Below, one piece after another: positions 8,368 through 17,714 of a stretch of 64,000 nucleotides of DNA (positions are counted from its first letter, which is position 1; each line of letters begins with the position of its first letter). The position numbers were made by a program, and so were the translations under genes. This DNA comes from an uncultured Prevotellaceae bacterium (lineage in GTDB: Bacteria; Bacteroidota; Bacteroidia; Bacteroidales; Bacteroidaceae). The notes under the pieces are model-generated. The model was given only the letters and a program-made list of their open reading frames with translations, had not been told where the DNA came from and did not search any database. The stretch covers positions 116,162-180,161 of the forward strand of contig OMZE01000017.1 in assembly GCA_900315455.1 (NCBI GenBank), in the 5' to 3' direction.

Positions 8368-11300
8368 CTAAGGGTTCAATCCTTTCTCCGCATATTCGGT
8401 GGGCGTCATCCCGAAGTGTTTCTTGAAAGCGGTAGAGAAATAGGTCTGGTTGTTGAAGCCCACGGCGAAGGCGGCCTGGGCGATATTGATCTTTCCCTCG
8501 CTGATGAGGCGTGCCGCCTGTTTCAGTCGCAGGTTGCGGATGAACTCACCCGTCGACACGCCCGTGATCTCCTTCATCTTGCGGTGGAGTTGGGTGCGGC
8601 TGAGCCCCACCTCGCTCGCCAACTTGTCGACACCGAAGTCGGGGTCCTGGATATTCTCGTTGATGGTGCGCATCACACGGTCCATCAACGCGTCGTTGTT
8701 GCCCTTCACCTCTACGTTCTCCATCTTGTCGGCCTGGGTCAACGCCCCCGAGAACTTACCCCTGAGACGGCGCACGTTCTCCACGAGATTGTCGATGAGC
8801 ACGTGGAGTTCCTCCATGTCGAAGGGTTTGGAGAGATAGGCATCGGCTCCTTTCTTCAGTCCCTCAAGGCGGTCGCTCACCTCGGTCTTCGACGTGAGCA
8901 CGACGACGGGGATGTCGCTGATGTTGGCATTGCCCTTGATCTCGCGGAGCAAACTGATGCCGTCCATCACAGGCATCACCACGTCGGTCACCACCAGGTC
9001 GTAGGGTTCGCCGGTGAGCAGCATCTTCAGGGCATCCTTGCCGTTGGCAGCGGTATCGACCCTATACCAGTCGGACAACTCTTCTTTCACATAACGGGTC
9101 ACCTCCATGTCATCGTCGACGATGAGCAGGTGGTAATTGCGCGAGGCTTGCCGCTTGGCAGCCTTCCTGGGCACAGGCTCTTCCTTCTCCATCTGTTCGG
9201 GACGCAGGTGCTTGTTGCCCAAGGGAATAGAGACTTCCAAGCAGGCACCTTGAAGGCCGTCGGTGCGGTTGTAGGCCTTGATTTTTCCCCCGTGCAGGAG
9301 TACGATAGAGCGGCTGAGATTCAGTCCGATGCCCGTGCCGTCGAGATGGCTCAGGCTGGTGTTGCGGCCCTGATAGAAACGCTCGAAGAGTTTGTCGGTA
9401 TTCTCGCTGCCGAAGCCGATACCGGTGTCGGCCACAAGAAGGTTGGCGTTGTTGCCATCAGAAGAGAGCGTCACCGTAATCTGTCCGCCATCCTGTGAAT
9501 ACTTGAAGGCATTGGAGAGCAGGTTGCTCACCACCTTGTCGAACTGCTTGCGGTCTATCCATGCCATCAACTTGCTGTCGGCATGCTCGAAATTGAAATT
9601 GATGTTGCGCTGGCGGGCATTATACTGGTAGAGCGAACAGATGCCGGCAATGAACCCCACGAGGTCGGTAGGCGAACAATGGAGCCGCATCTGGTTCTTG
9701 TCGATTTTACGCTCGTCGAGAATCTGGTTCACCAGCAGCAGCAGCCGCTGAGCGTTGCGGTCGATGGTGTTGATGTCGTCGAGGCTCTGCGGGTCGGCAA
9801 CACGCTGCTTGAGTTTGTTGAGCGGTCCGAGGATGAGCGTGAGCGGCGAGCGGATGTCGTGGGTGGCATTGATGAGGAAGCGCATCTTCTGCTCTTCAAG
9901 ACGTGCACGCTGCCGACGGTTGACATAATAAAGGGCGAAGACGAGGAGTGCCGCTGCCAGCAGCGCATAAGCGAGATAAGCCCACAGGGTGGCATACCAT
10001 GGGGCACGCACCACTACAGTGATGGGACCCGTGGTGCCCACCTGCACACCATTGCTCATCGCCCTTATCTCTACCTCGTAACGTCCCGGTTTCATGCGGT
10101 TGAAGGTAACGCTGTTGACACCATCCTCCAAGGTTACCCACTCACCATTGTTGAGCCGGTAGCAGAAACTGGGGTTATCGGCAATGCTGAAATGGAGCAT
10201 GGAGAACTCCATGGTGAACGTGCGCTGGTCGTAGGGCACCACGAAGCGCTCTGTCAGCGTGCCCACCGGTTTGCCGTCGATGATGAAATTGGTGAGATAC
10301 ACCTTACCATCCTTGTTTTCCTTGCTGCTCGTCACATCCGAGGGATAGTATGCCACGATACCTTCATTGCCACCGAGGAAGATACGGCCGTCGGCATCCA
10401 TGATGGCAGCCCTCGCATTGAACTCACGCATCTCCAGACCATTTCCAGAGGCATGGCCCACAAACTGCTTGTGCATGGCATCGTACTGCCAGATGCCGTT
10501 GGCAGAACTCATCCAGAAGTTGCCGTCGCTGGAAAAAATGATGGCATTGATTGACTTATTCGCCATCATCTCGGAATGGGGGAAGGCCGCCAGTTGGTTT
10601 TTCTCGCGGTCGTAACTGTAGAGTCCCTGGTCGGTGCCCACGAGCATCGTGCCGTCGGGCATCTCGCAGAAAGAAAACACCTTGGCATTCTCCAACTGAG
10701 TGTTCCACCCGAAGATACGGAAGTTGAAGTCGGCAGGATTCATCACACAGAAGCCGCGGGTGGTGCCTATCCACAGCAATCCACTGTGGTCGACAAACAA
10801 CGAGATAATCCAGTCGTTACAGAGATGGCCTTTCTTGGGGTCGTCGTGTGCCATGTCCAGGTGTTTGGCCTGTCGGGTAGCCGTGTTGTAGACGCACAAG
10901 CCCTTGCCGAAGTCGCAGATAAAGAAATTGCCTTCCCCGTCGTCGGTGATGCTGTTGATGCCCCAGCCATCTACGGTGAGTTGGGGAGTGCTTGCCCCAG
11001 TGAGGGGGTTGTAACTGTAAAGCGTGTTCTCGCTTCCCACCCAGTAGTTGCCACGCTTGTCGCGGTAGATGGTATTGGCTCCAGGAGGTGAAGCCGGCGC
11101 GGGGGTGATATGGCCGTCGGCATCGAAATGGTAGATGCCGCTCTTCTGCACGGTACACCACACGCCACCATTGTTGTCGGCAGCCAGTGACGACACGCCA
11201 CTTCCCAGAATGATGTTCTGGGCGGCAAAGGTCCATGTATGAAAGGCCTCCATGTCCTGATTGAACTCCATCAGGCCCTTCTTATAGCAACTCACCCAAA

Positions 11301-12249
11301 GGTTATGGTCCTTGTCTTCCATGATGTAGTTGACATTGGCCGACGAGAGACCATAGCGCCCGCCATTATCCACCTGTCGCAAGGTATTGCTGCCCTTGTC
11401 GATGCAGAACAGCCCCTTGCCCGAGGTGCCCAGGTAGAGATTGCCGTCGTGGGTCTGATTCGCCCACCTGATGGAAACCTTACTGTCGAGGGCTTTCATG
11501 TCGTAACCCGCATCCACGAACTCGCCAGTGGCATAGTCGTATCTCAGGATGCCATACATGCAGACGGCGAGCAAGACACCCTTGTCGGTCTTCAGGAATC
11601 TCACCACCGGACCGTATGGCGACTTTACATCCTTGATAGAGGTGGGATGCAGTTTGCTCATCTTCATGCGGGTGATGGTAGAGGTCTGATGCCCCACCCA
11701 CAGCGTGTGGTTGTCGTCGTTCCAAATCACGGAGATATGCCCATGCGGGTTGCTCTGCCACAACTGCGGCTCACGGGTCACCATATCGCCCCCCGCCTTG
11801 ATGACATAGATGCCGAAGCCTGCCGTGCCGATGATGATATTGCCATGCTCATCTTCATCCAGGCAGAGAACGCGAGTAATCAACTTGTTGGGAAAGGGAT
11901 AGCGCACGAAACAGTTTCGTTGGTCGTCATAGCGGCACAATCCCTGCATGCAGCCCACCCACAGGCGGTGCTTGCTGTCCTCAAGAAGACAAGCCACATC
12001 GTTGTTGATAAGTGTAGTGGTGTCGTTCTTGTCGAAGAAATACTGTGTGAAACGATAACCGTCGAAGCGGTTGAGGCCATATTGGGTGGCCACCCAAATA
12101 TAGCCGCGATGGTCTTGCAGGATGTACCCGATAGACGTGCTCGACAACTTGTCGGACGTGAACAGCCTACTGCTCATCGCCTGTGCTCCCAACAGGAAGG
12201 ACAGCGCCAAGCAGAGTATGAAATAACGATTCAAAAGGTTTGATTTCAT
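8368..12249 (-). CDS. Hybrid two-component system (HTCS) sensor kinase/response regulator
   Basis: A 1293-residue one-protein phosphorelay. In order: a signal peptide; a large periplasmic sensor of two-component-propeller repeats (YIWVATQYGLNRFDGY, LWIGTTRGFCV) to ~660; a Y_Y_Y domain (~680-745); a membrane helix (~753-780); a histidine kinase with phospho-acceptor His ~794 in NATHDIRSPLTLILGPL and ATPase motifs DTGIGF and GTGIGLNLS; a receiver with phospho-acceptor Asp ~1088 (VVTDVVMP); and an AraC-type DNA-binding domain (~1183-1293). HTCS proteins sense oligosaccharides in the periplasm and activate the neighbouring susCD operon, which starts 216 bp downstream here. Confidence 0.96.
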   Translation of the reverse strand: MKSNLLNRYFILCLALSFLLGAQAMSSRLFTSDKLSSTSIGYILQDHRGYIWVATQYGLNRFDGYRFTQYFFDKNDTTTLINNDVACLLEDSKHRLWVGCMQGLCRYDDQRNCFVRYPFPNKLITRVLCLDEDEHGNIIIGTAGFGIYVIKAGGDMVTREPQLWQSNPHGHISVIWNDDNHTLWVGHQTSTITRMKMSKLHPTSIKDVKSPYGPVVRFLKTDKGVLLAVCMYGILRYDYATGEFVDAGYDMKALDSKVSIRWANQTHDGNLYLGTSGKGLFCIDKGSNTLRQVDNGGRYGLSSANVNYIMEDKDHNLWVSCYKKGLMEFNQDMEAFHTWTFAAQNIILGSGVSSLAADNNGGVWCTVQKSGIYHFDADGHITPAPASPPGANTIYRDKRGNYWVGSENTLYSYNPLTGASTPQLTVDGWGINSITDDGEGNFFICDFGKGLCVYNTATRQAKHLDMAHDDPKKGHLCNDWIISLFVDHSGLLWIGTTRGFCVMNPADFNFRIFGWNTQLENAKVFSFCEMPDGTMLVGTDQGLYSYDREKNQLAAFPHSEMMANKSINAIIFSSDGNFWMSSANGIWQYDAMHKQFVGHASGNGLEMREFNARAAIMDADGRIFLGGNEGIVAYYPSDVTSSKENKDGKVYLTNFIIDGKPVGTLTERFVVPYDQRTFTMEFSMLHFSIADNPSFCYRLNNGEWVTLEDGVNSVTFNRMKPGRYEVEIRAMSNGVQVGTTGPITVVVRAPWYATLWAYLAYALLAAALLVFALYYVNRRQRARLEEQKMRFLINATHDIRSPLTLILGPLNKLKQRVADPQSLDDINTIDRNAQRLLLLVNQILDERKIDKNQMRLHCSPTDLVGFIAGICSLYQYNARQRNINFNFEHADSKLMAWIDRKQFDKVVSNLLSNAFKYSQDGGQITVTLSSDGNNANLLVADTGIGFGSENTDKLFERFYQGRNTSLSHLDGTGIGLNLSRSIVLLHGGKIKAYNRTDGLQGACLEVSIPLGNKHLRPEQMEKEEPVPRKAAKRQASRNYHLLIVDDDMEVTRYVKEELSDWYRVDTAANGKDALKMLLTGEPYDLVVTDVVMPVMDGISLLREIKGNANISDIPVVVLTSKTEVSDRLEGLKKGADAYLSKPFDMEELHVLIDNLVENVRRLRGKFSGALTQADKMENVEVKGNNDALMDRVMRTINENIQDPDFGVDKLASEVGLSRTQLHRKMKEITGVSTGEFIRNLRLKQAARLISEGKINIAQAAFAVGFNNQTYFSTAFKKHFGMTPTEYAEKGLNP

Positions 12250-12288
12250 TTCACATCGCGTTTCGTCGAACAGATTTTAAGTATGGTG

Positions 12289-12296
12289 CAAAGATA
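12289..12296 (-). promoter_or_regulatory. HTCS gene promoter -7 box
   Basis: TATCTTTG (minus strand) 40 bp upstream of the HTCS ATG matches TAnnTTTG. No good -33 element is seen at the expected distance. Confidence 0.5.
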
Positions 12297-12455
12297 ACAT
12301 TTTTCTCCACAGTATTTGATATTATTGCACAAAAACTCTGCTTATGAAACGAAATCGAATGTCAAAGGAACATGGAACAGATTGATGACATCGACTTTTT
12401 CGGTGATGGAAAGTGAAAAGAAAGGAAAAATTCGTAACTTCGCCACAAAAAAAGA

Positions 12456-13496
12456 ATGATATCCTTCGAAAGCGACTACAACAACGGTGCCCACCCCGAC
12501 GTGCTGCGCCATCTGGTGGAAACCAACGACGAACAGACCCTCACCTATGGCTTCGACCGCTTCAGCGACAGTGCCAGGAAGAAGATAGCGGCAGAATGTG
12601 GAGTCAGCGACGCCGACGTGCACTTGCTCACGGGCGGCACACAAACCAACGCCACCGTCATCGATGCCATGCTGCGCTCGTATGAAGCAGTGATTTGTCC
12701 CAACACCGGACACATCAATGTGCACGAGGCAGGAGCCATCGAGGCCAGCGGGCACAAGGTCATCGGACTGCCGCACCAAGGTGGGAAACTCGAGGCTCAG
12801 ACGCTCGACCACTTCATGAATGTGTTTGAAAACGACGAGAGCCGCGACCATGTGGCACAACCCGGAATGGTATACATCAGCCACCCCACGGAAATGGGCA
12901 CGCTTTACGCTGCCGACGAACTCGCAGCATTATATGAGACCTGCCACAAACACCATCTGCAACTGTTTGTAGACGGGGCACGTCTGGGCTATGCCCTGGC
13001 AGCCAAGGGCAGCACCATCACCCTACCCTTCCTCTCCCAGCACACCGATGCCTTCTATATCGGAGGCACCAAAGTGGGGGCGCTCTGCGGCGAGGCCGTG
13101 GTGTTCACCCATGGCAACACCCCCCGCTGCTTCTTCACCATCATCAAGCGCCATGGCGCATTGCTCGCCAAAGGCCGCCTCACCGGCGTGCAGTTCGACG
13201 CCCTCTTCACCGACCGGCTCTACCACCGTATCTCTCGTCATGCCATCGACATGGCAGAGCGGCTGAAAAAGATATTGGTGGGGGCGCGACTGCAGATGTT
13301 CGTCGACTCCCCCACCAACCAGCAGTTTGTGGTGTTGCCCAATGCACTGATGCACCGGCTGGAACAACAAGTTCTATTCATCCATTGGGAACCCTTCGAT
13401 GATGACCACACTGTATGCCGTTTCGTAACCAGTTGGGCAACCACCGCCGAAGAGTTGGATACACTACAGGAAATCCTCAGCGAGGTTAATCCTTGA
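12456..13496 (+). CDS. ltaE: Low-specificity L-threonine aldolase (PLP-dependent)
   Basis: A 346-residue fold-type I PLP enzyme. Visible motifs are HLLTGGTQTNATVIDAML, FVDGARLGYAL (the Asp that pairs with the PLP nitrogen) and GGTKVGALCGE, with the Schiff-base Lys at ~206. It splits L-threonine or allo-threonine to glycine and acetaldehyde. A TAACTTCG box at 12435-12442, close to the -7 consensus, gives a very short leader. The 3' end overlaps the convergent kbl gene by 11 bp. With kbl and tdh nearby it completes a threonine-to-glycine module. Confidence 0.92.
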   Translation: MISFESDYNNGAHPDVLRHLVETNDEQTLTYGFDRFSDSARKKIAAECGVSDADVHLLTGGTQTNATVIDAMLRSYEAVICPNTGHINVHEAGAIEASGHKVIGLPHQGGKLEAQTLDHFMNVFENDESRDHVAQPGMVYISHPTEMGTLYAADELAALYETCHKHHLQLFVDGARLGYALAAKGSTITLPFLSQHTDAFYIGGTKVGALCGEAVVFTHGNTPRCFFTIIKRHGALLAKGRLTGVQFDALFTDRLYHRISRHAIDMAERLKKILVGARLQMFVDSPTNQQFVVLPNALMHRLEQQVLFIHWEPFDDDHTVCRFVTSWATTAEELDTLQEILSEVNP

Positions 13497-14676
13497 GCAC
13501 GCCGAGTTCGCGGCCTACCTTGATAAACGCCTCGATGCAACGGTCGAGTTGCTCACGGTTGTGCCCTGCCGAAATCTGCACGCGGATGCGGGCCTGACCC
13601 TTCGGCACCACAGGATAATAGAATCCCGTGACGTAGATACCCTCTTCGAGCATGCGGTTGGCATAGACCTGTGAGAGCGGGGCATCGTAGAGCATCACCG
13701 CACAGATGGCACTCTGCGTGGGTTTGATATCAAAGCCTGCTGCCATCATCTTGCCGCGGAAATACTCCACATTCTCTACCAAGCGGTCGTGAATTTCATT
13801 GCTTTCCTTCAACATCTTGAACACCTCGAGGCTCGCGCCGATGATACAGGGTGCCAGGGAGTTGGAGAACAGGTAGGGACGGCTGCGCTGACGCAGCATC
13901 TCGATAATCTCCTTCCTACCGGTGGTAAACCCGCCGAGGGCACCGCCAAACGACTTGCCCAACGTGCCGGTATAGATGTCTACACGGCCATAGGTGCCGC
14001 ATAGTTCGCTCACACCATGGCCAGTGGCACCCACCACACCGGCAGAGTGCGACTCGTCGACCATCACCAAGGCATCGTATTTCTCTGCCAGGTCGCAGAT
14101 TTTGTCCATCGGCGCCACATTGCCGTCCATGGAGAACACGCCGTCGGTGACGATGATGCGGAACCGCTGAGCCTGTGCCTCCTGGAGGCAACGCTCCAAG
14201 TCAATCATGTCGGCATTGGCATAACGATAGCGCTTGGCCTTGCACAGACGCACGCCATCAATAATCGAAGCATGGTTGAGGGCATCGGAGATGATGGCAT
14301 CCTCTTCGGTGAACAGCGGCTCAAACACACCACCATTGGCATCGAAGCAAGCAGCATAGAGGATGGTGTCTTCGGTCTTGAAATACTCGGAGATGGCGGC
14401 CTCGAGTTGTTTGTGGATGTCCTGCGTGCCGCAGATGAAACGCACCGACGACATGCCGAAGCCACGCTCGCCCATCATCCGCGAAGCCCCTTCGATGAGA
14501 CGGGGATGGTCGGACAAACCAAGGTAGTTGTTAGCGCAGAAGTTGAGCACTTCCTTGCCTTTCACACTGATAGCGGCTTTCTGCGGGCTCTCTATGATAC
14601 GTTCTTCCTTGTAAAGCCCGGCTTCACGAATCTCAGCAATCTCTCGTCTGAGATGTTCTTGCATTTTTCCAAACAT
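13486..14676 (-). CDS. kbl: Glycine C-acetyltransferase (2-amino-3-ketobutyrate CoA ligase)
   Basis: From the ATG at 14676 this encodes 396 residues, close to the 398 of E. coli Kbl. It belongs to the alpha-oxoamine synthase family: LNFCANNYLGLSDHPRL near residue 50, VDESHSAGVVG, and TGTLGKSFGGALGG with the PLP Lys near 243. It cleaves 2-amino-3-ketobutyrate with CoA to glycine and acetyl-CoA, following threonine dehydrogenase. Thirty-five further in-frame codons upstream lie across the promoter and are not counted. It overlaps ltaE tail-to-tail. Confidence 0.95.
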   Translation of the reverse strand: MFGKMQEHLRREIAEIREAGLYKEERIIESPQKAAISVKGKEVLNFCANNYLGLSDHPRLIEGASRMMGERGFGMSSVRFICGTQDIHKQLEAAISEYFKTEDTILYAACFDANGGVFEPLFTEEDAIISDALNHASIIDGVRLCKAKRYRYANADMIDLERCLQEAQAQRFRIIVTDGVFSMDGNVAPMDKICDLAEKYDALVMVDESHSAGVVGATGHGVSELCGTYGRVDIYTGTLGKSFGGALGGFTTGRKEIIEMLRQRSRPYLFSNSLAPCIIGASLEVFKMLKESNEIHDRLVENVEYFRGKMMAAGFDIKPTQSAICAVMLYDAPLSQVYANRMLEEGIYVTGFYYPVVPKGQARIRVQISAGHNREQLDRCIEAFIKVGRELGVLKD

Positions 14677-14720
14677 AACATTAGATTTAGATGTAACTAT
14701 TGAAGTATTTTTCTGAAAGA

Positions 14721-14751
14721 CAAAGGTAGTGCAAAACGAGCGTAAAGCAAA
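14721..14751 (-). promoter_or_regulatory. kbl promoter (full -33/-7 match)
   Basis: On the minus strand TTTG (14751-14748), 19 bp, then TACCTTTG (14728-14721). This is a textbook Bacteroidota sigma-ABfr promoter and gives a leader of about 40 nt. Confidence 0.8.
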
Positions 14752-14842
14752 GAAAAAAGGGAAGTTTTTTATCAGATTCACATGAGTTTTTTATCATATC
14801 CACATGAAAATCACCCTATTACGAGGGAAAATGACGCAATTA

Positions 14843-14874
14843 TTTGGAAAGTAAGGAAAAAAACTGTATTTTTG
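14843..14874 (+). promoter_or_regulatory. Promoter of the dockerin-like secreted protein
   Basis: TTTG (14843-14846), 20 bp, TATTTTTG (14867-14874), followed by a ~98-nt leader to the ATG at 14979. It is divergent from the kbl promoter. The two promoters and leaders account for the ~300-bp gene-free stretch 14677-14978. Confidence 0.75.
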
Positions 14875-14978
14875 CAGAACAAACGACAAAATGCGGGATT
14901 CGTATGGATGAACGCACCATCTACTTAGAAAACAATCATTAAACATCTTTATTAATCCGAAGAACCAACTATTAACTT

Positions 14979-15767
14979 ATGAAAAAGATTCTTACCTTGC
15001 TTGCCATGGCCGTATTGGCCATCAGCGCAACCGCACAAGACCAAGAGAAAGTTTTGTTCGACCCCGAGGGTACCTATGGCAATGGCGCTACCCTGACCTC
15101 TGAAAACACCACATTGGTGCTGGGCAACAACCATCCCACCAAAAACTACGACAAGAAACTCCAAACCGGCAAGGCATATTGCTATGACCTGTTCGGCCAG
15201 ACCGTGCTGATTGAGAACACTGAAACTGAAGAGATGGAGGAGAAGACACGCATCGTTATCGTGACAGGACAAAACAACCCCATGGACGGTGCAGAGTTTG
15301 ACGACAGCGGAAAATCCACAGGATCTTCTTATAATCCGGAAACCAAGAACCTGCCCCAATCAGGAACCTATTACACGATTACTCCGAAGAAAGCCGGACA
15401 CATCACCGCCTATATCGTACTCAATGCCGATAAGAAATTCTACGTGACCAAGTCAGACGGCACGGCCCTTGCCGTGAGCGACCTGACCCTCAAGGCCGAT
15501 GGCGAAGAGGCATCTGAAGTCACCCTTAGCGATAATTACACCACTTCGGTAAAGGTAAACGGCACAGTGGAGTTCGACGTTGAGGCCAACGAGACCTATT
15601 ATGTATTCTGCAATGGCTCGAAACTGAGTTTGGGTGGCTATGTTTTCACTCCAAAGGGTGGCGGCAGCGAACCTTCAGGCATCTTCGGTGACCTGAACAA
15701 CGACGGATACGTGAACATCAGCGACGTGTCTTTCCTCATCAACATCATCCTCGGAAAAGGAAACTAA
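14979..15767 (+). CDS. Secreted protein with C-terminal dockerin-like repeat
   Basis: A 262-residue protein with a clear signal peptide (MKKILTLLAMAVLAISATAQ). The body is a beta-rich region of unknown family. The last ~30 residues, IFGDLNNDGYVNISDVSFLI and on, form a dockerin type I half: a calcium-binding DxNxDG loop plus the following helix. Such tails are common on Prevotella secreted proteins; a cohesin partner is not evident here. It has its own promoter and terminator and sits between kbl and tdh without an obvious link to threonine metabolism. Confidence 0.75.
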   Translation: MKKILTLLAMAVLAISATAQDQEKVLFDPEGTYGNGATLTSENTTLVLGNNHPTKNYDKKLQTGKAYCYDLFGQTVLIENTETEEMEEKTRIVIVTGQNNPMDGAEFDDSGKSTGSSYNPETKNLPQSGTYYTITPKKAGHITAYIVLNADKKFYVTKSDGTALAVSDLTLKADGEEASEVTLSDNYTTSVKVNGTVEFDVEANETYYVFCNGSKLSLGGYVFTPKGGGSEPSGIFGDLNNDGYVNISDVSFLINIILGKGN

Positions 15768-15788
15768 CAAACACCTTATTTTATAATA

Positions 15789-15820
15789 ATGGGCATGGCG
15801 CGAGTCGTGCCCATTTTTTT
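15789..15820 (+). terminator. Rho-independent terminator after the dockerin-like gene
   Basis: ATGGGCA / TGCCCAT stem (15789-15795 with 15808-15814), extended by a few wobble pairs, followed by a run of seven T. It lies 22 bp past the stop codon. Confidence 0.85.
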
Positions 15821-15951
15821 GCCAGAATAATTGAATCTTATTCCCAATGAGAAGACTGCAGGAAAAAATATTCAATTTTTATCCACGAAAAGTGGGATAA
15901 TTGAAAAAAAAGTGTTTAATTTGCGGCACGAAACTCACTTAACTCATATAT

Positions 15952-16920
15952 ATGAAAAACATATTGATTATCGGTTCTACCGGCCAGATAGGGTCGGAAC
16001 TGACAATGGAGTTGCGCCGACGCTATGGCAACGACCATGTGGTGGCTGGCTATATCACCGGAGCAGAACCTAAGGGCGAACTACGTGAGACTGGTCCCAT
16101 GGCACTTGCCGACGTCACCAATGGTGAACAGATAGCAGAGGTGGTGAAGAAATACGACATCGATGCCATCTACAATCTCGCGGCACTGCTCTCCGTCGTG
16201 GCAGAGAGCAAGCCCCTACTGGCATGGCGTATCGGCATCGACGGACTGTGGAACATACTTGAGGTGGCCCGCGAGAATCACTGTTCGGTGTTCACCCCCA
16301 GCAGCATCGGGTCGTTCGGCTTGAGCACGCCACACGTGCGCACCCCACAAGACACCATCCAGCGCCCCCGCACCATCTACGGTGTGTCGAAAGTCACCAC
16401 CGAACTGCTCAGCGACTACTATTTCTATAAATACGGTGTCGACACCCGTTCGGTGCGTTTCCCCGGCATCATCTCCTACATCACTCCTCCCGGAGGAGGC
16501 ACCACCGACTATGCCGTCGACATCTTCTACTCTGCCGTGAGGGGAGAGAAATTCATCTGTCCGCTGCGCAAGGGCACATTGCTCGACATGATGTATATGC
16601 CCGACGCGCTGAAAGCCGCCATCACCCTGATGGAAGCCAACCCCGACCGTCTGGTGCACCACAACGGCTTCAACGTGGCATCGATGAGTTTCGCCCCAGA
16701 GACCATCTATGCGGAAATCAAGAAGCACCGTCCGGAGTTCGAGATGGATTACGATGTTGACCCGCTGAAGCAGAGCATCGCCGAGAGTTGGCCCGACAGG
16801 ATGAACGACATCTGCGCCCGCCGCGAATGGGGATGGGCACCCAACTACGATATCCGCTCGATGACTGCCGACATGCTCGAAAAACTGACGGAAAGACTGA
16901 AGCTGGGCTCGACCGACTGA
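15952..16920 (+). CDS. SDR-type L-threonine 3-dehydrogenase
   Basis: A 322-residue protein of the extended short-chain dehydrogenase (epimerase-like) family. It has a Rossmann GSTGQIG motif at residues 8-14 and the catalytic Tyr143-x3-Lys147 in IYGVSK. The phrases SSIGSFGLSTP, FPGIISYITPPGGGTTDYAV and LLDMMYMPDALKA match bacterial GalE-like threonine dehydrogenases rather than the zinc-dependent Tdh of E. coli. It oxidises L-threonine with NAD+ to 2-amino-3-ketobutyrate, the substrate of Kbl encoded 1.3 kb upstream. Substrate assignment rests on family resemblance plus this context. Confidence 0.88.
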   Translation: MKNILIIGSTGQIGSELTMELRRRYGNDHVVAGYITGAEPKGELRETGPMALADVTNGEQIAEVVKKYDIDAIYNLAALLSVVAESKPLLAWRIGIDGLWNILEVARENHCSVFTPSSIGSFGLSTPHVRTPQDTIQRPRTIYGVSKVTTELLSDYYFYKYGVDTRSVRFPGIISYITPPGGGTTDYAVDIFYSAVRGEKFICPLRKGTLLDMMYMPDALKAAITLMEANPDRLVHHNGFNVASMSFAPETIYAEIKKHRPEFEMDYDVDPLKQSIAESWPDRMNDICARREWGWAPNYDIRSMTADMLEKLTERLKLGSTD

Positions 16921-16980
16921 AAAATGGCCATTGAAGACCAGCCTTCGACCGAATGCAGGCTGCGCCTTCTAAATATATAA

Positions 16981-17027
16981 AACACAGAGACACAGAGGAT
17001 AATAAAACGACTCTGTGTCTCTGTGTT
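16981..17027. terminator. Bidirectional hairpin between convergent genes
   Basis: A perfect 17-bp inverted repeat (AACACAGAGACACAGAG at 16981-16997 and its complement at 17011-17027) with a 13-nt A-rich loop. It lies between tdh (plus) and the NigD-like gene (minus), where it can end transcription from both sides. Confidence 0.7.
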
Positions 17028-17033
17028 GTTAGT

Positions 17034-17714
17034 TTATTTCATAAACGAGCGGCTTACCAACCCGTTGTAGGTATGCACGTCGAGGTGAACGACATCGCCT
17101 TTGCGCAAATGCGATATGGGGATGCTGGCATACACACAACTCGAATAATATTCGGGCACGCCAGCCTGGTCATGATACAGCACAAGATGCAACTCCCTGC
17201 TGCCATCGTCATGAACAACGGTGGTGTCGCAGTTGACACCCAGCAACTGGTGCTTTGCCACCACGCTGTCACCCTCCACGCCCGTCTTCACATACAGGCC
17301 GAGATTCAGGTAGCGCCCATTGGCACTCATCCACGCACTCTCCATCGTCAAGGGGTCGACGCACACCTTCTCACGCTTCTTTTGCGGAATCGGCAGCACC
17401 AGCACCTGCGACATGGAGACGAAGCGCGTATATGGAGCCGCCTCGCCATCGCGGGCACTATAGAGCAAGGCACGATACACGGAGTCGGGCGTAGTGGTCC
17501 ACTCGCAGGAGGCACCGCCACGGAACACCAGCGAGTCGCCCTCGTCGGTAATGGCATAATTCACCCTTTTCGCCTCGCCACTCCTTGCCTCCACGAAGTC
17601 GGCGCGCAAGAAGGAATTATCTCCGTTGCCCGATTCGTAGTCTTCGGTGGTGCATGCTGCGGAGAACAGGAGCACGCTCCCCAGAGCCAGTAGCGAAAAG
17701 AGGTGTCGTTTCAT
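17034..17714 (-). CDS. NigD-like lipoprotein
   Basis: A 226-residue protein with a lipobox SAAC placing the lipid Cys at residue 21. Its two-domain beta-rich layout and the C-terminal phrases KGDVVHLDVHTYNG suit the NigD-like family of Bacteroidales lipoproteins, named after a gene in the Prevotella nigrescin locus; their function is unclear. The start codon overlaps the stop of the upstream acyltransferase (ATGA), so translation is probably coupled. The family call is from recollection of pattern, not alignment. Confidence 0.55.
   Translation of the reverse strand: MKRHLFSLLALGSVLLFSAACTTEDYESGNGDNSFLRADFVEARSGEAKRVNYAITDEGDSLVFRGGASCEWTTTPDSVYRALLYSARDGEAAPYTRFVSMSQVLVLPIPQKKREKVCVDPLTMESAWMSANGRYLNLGLYVKTGVEGDSVVAKHQLLGVNCDTTVVHDDGSRELHLVLYHDQAGVPEYYSSCVYASIPISHLRKGDVVHLDVHTYNGLVSRSFMK

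Noticed and set aside
16981-17027. 17-bp inverted repeats as transposon ends
   Set aside because: Only a 13-nt loop separates them and they sit between convergent genes, so a bidirectional terminator explains them.
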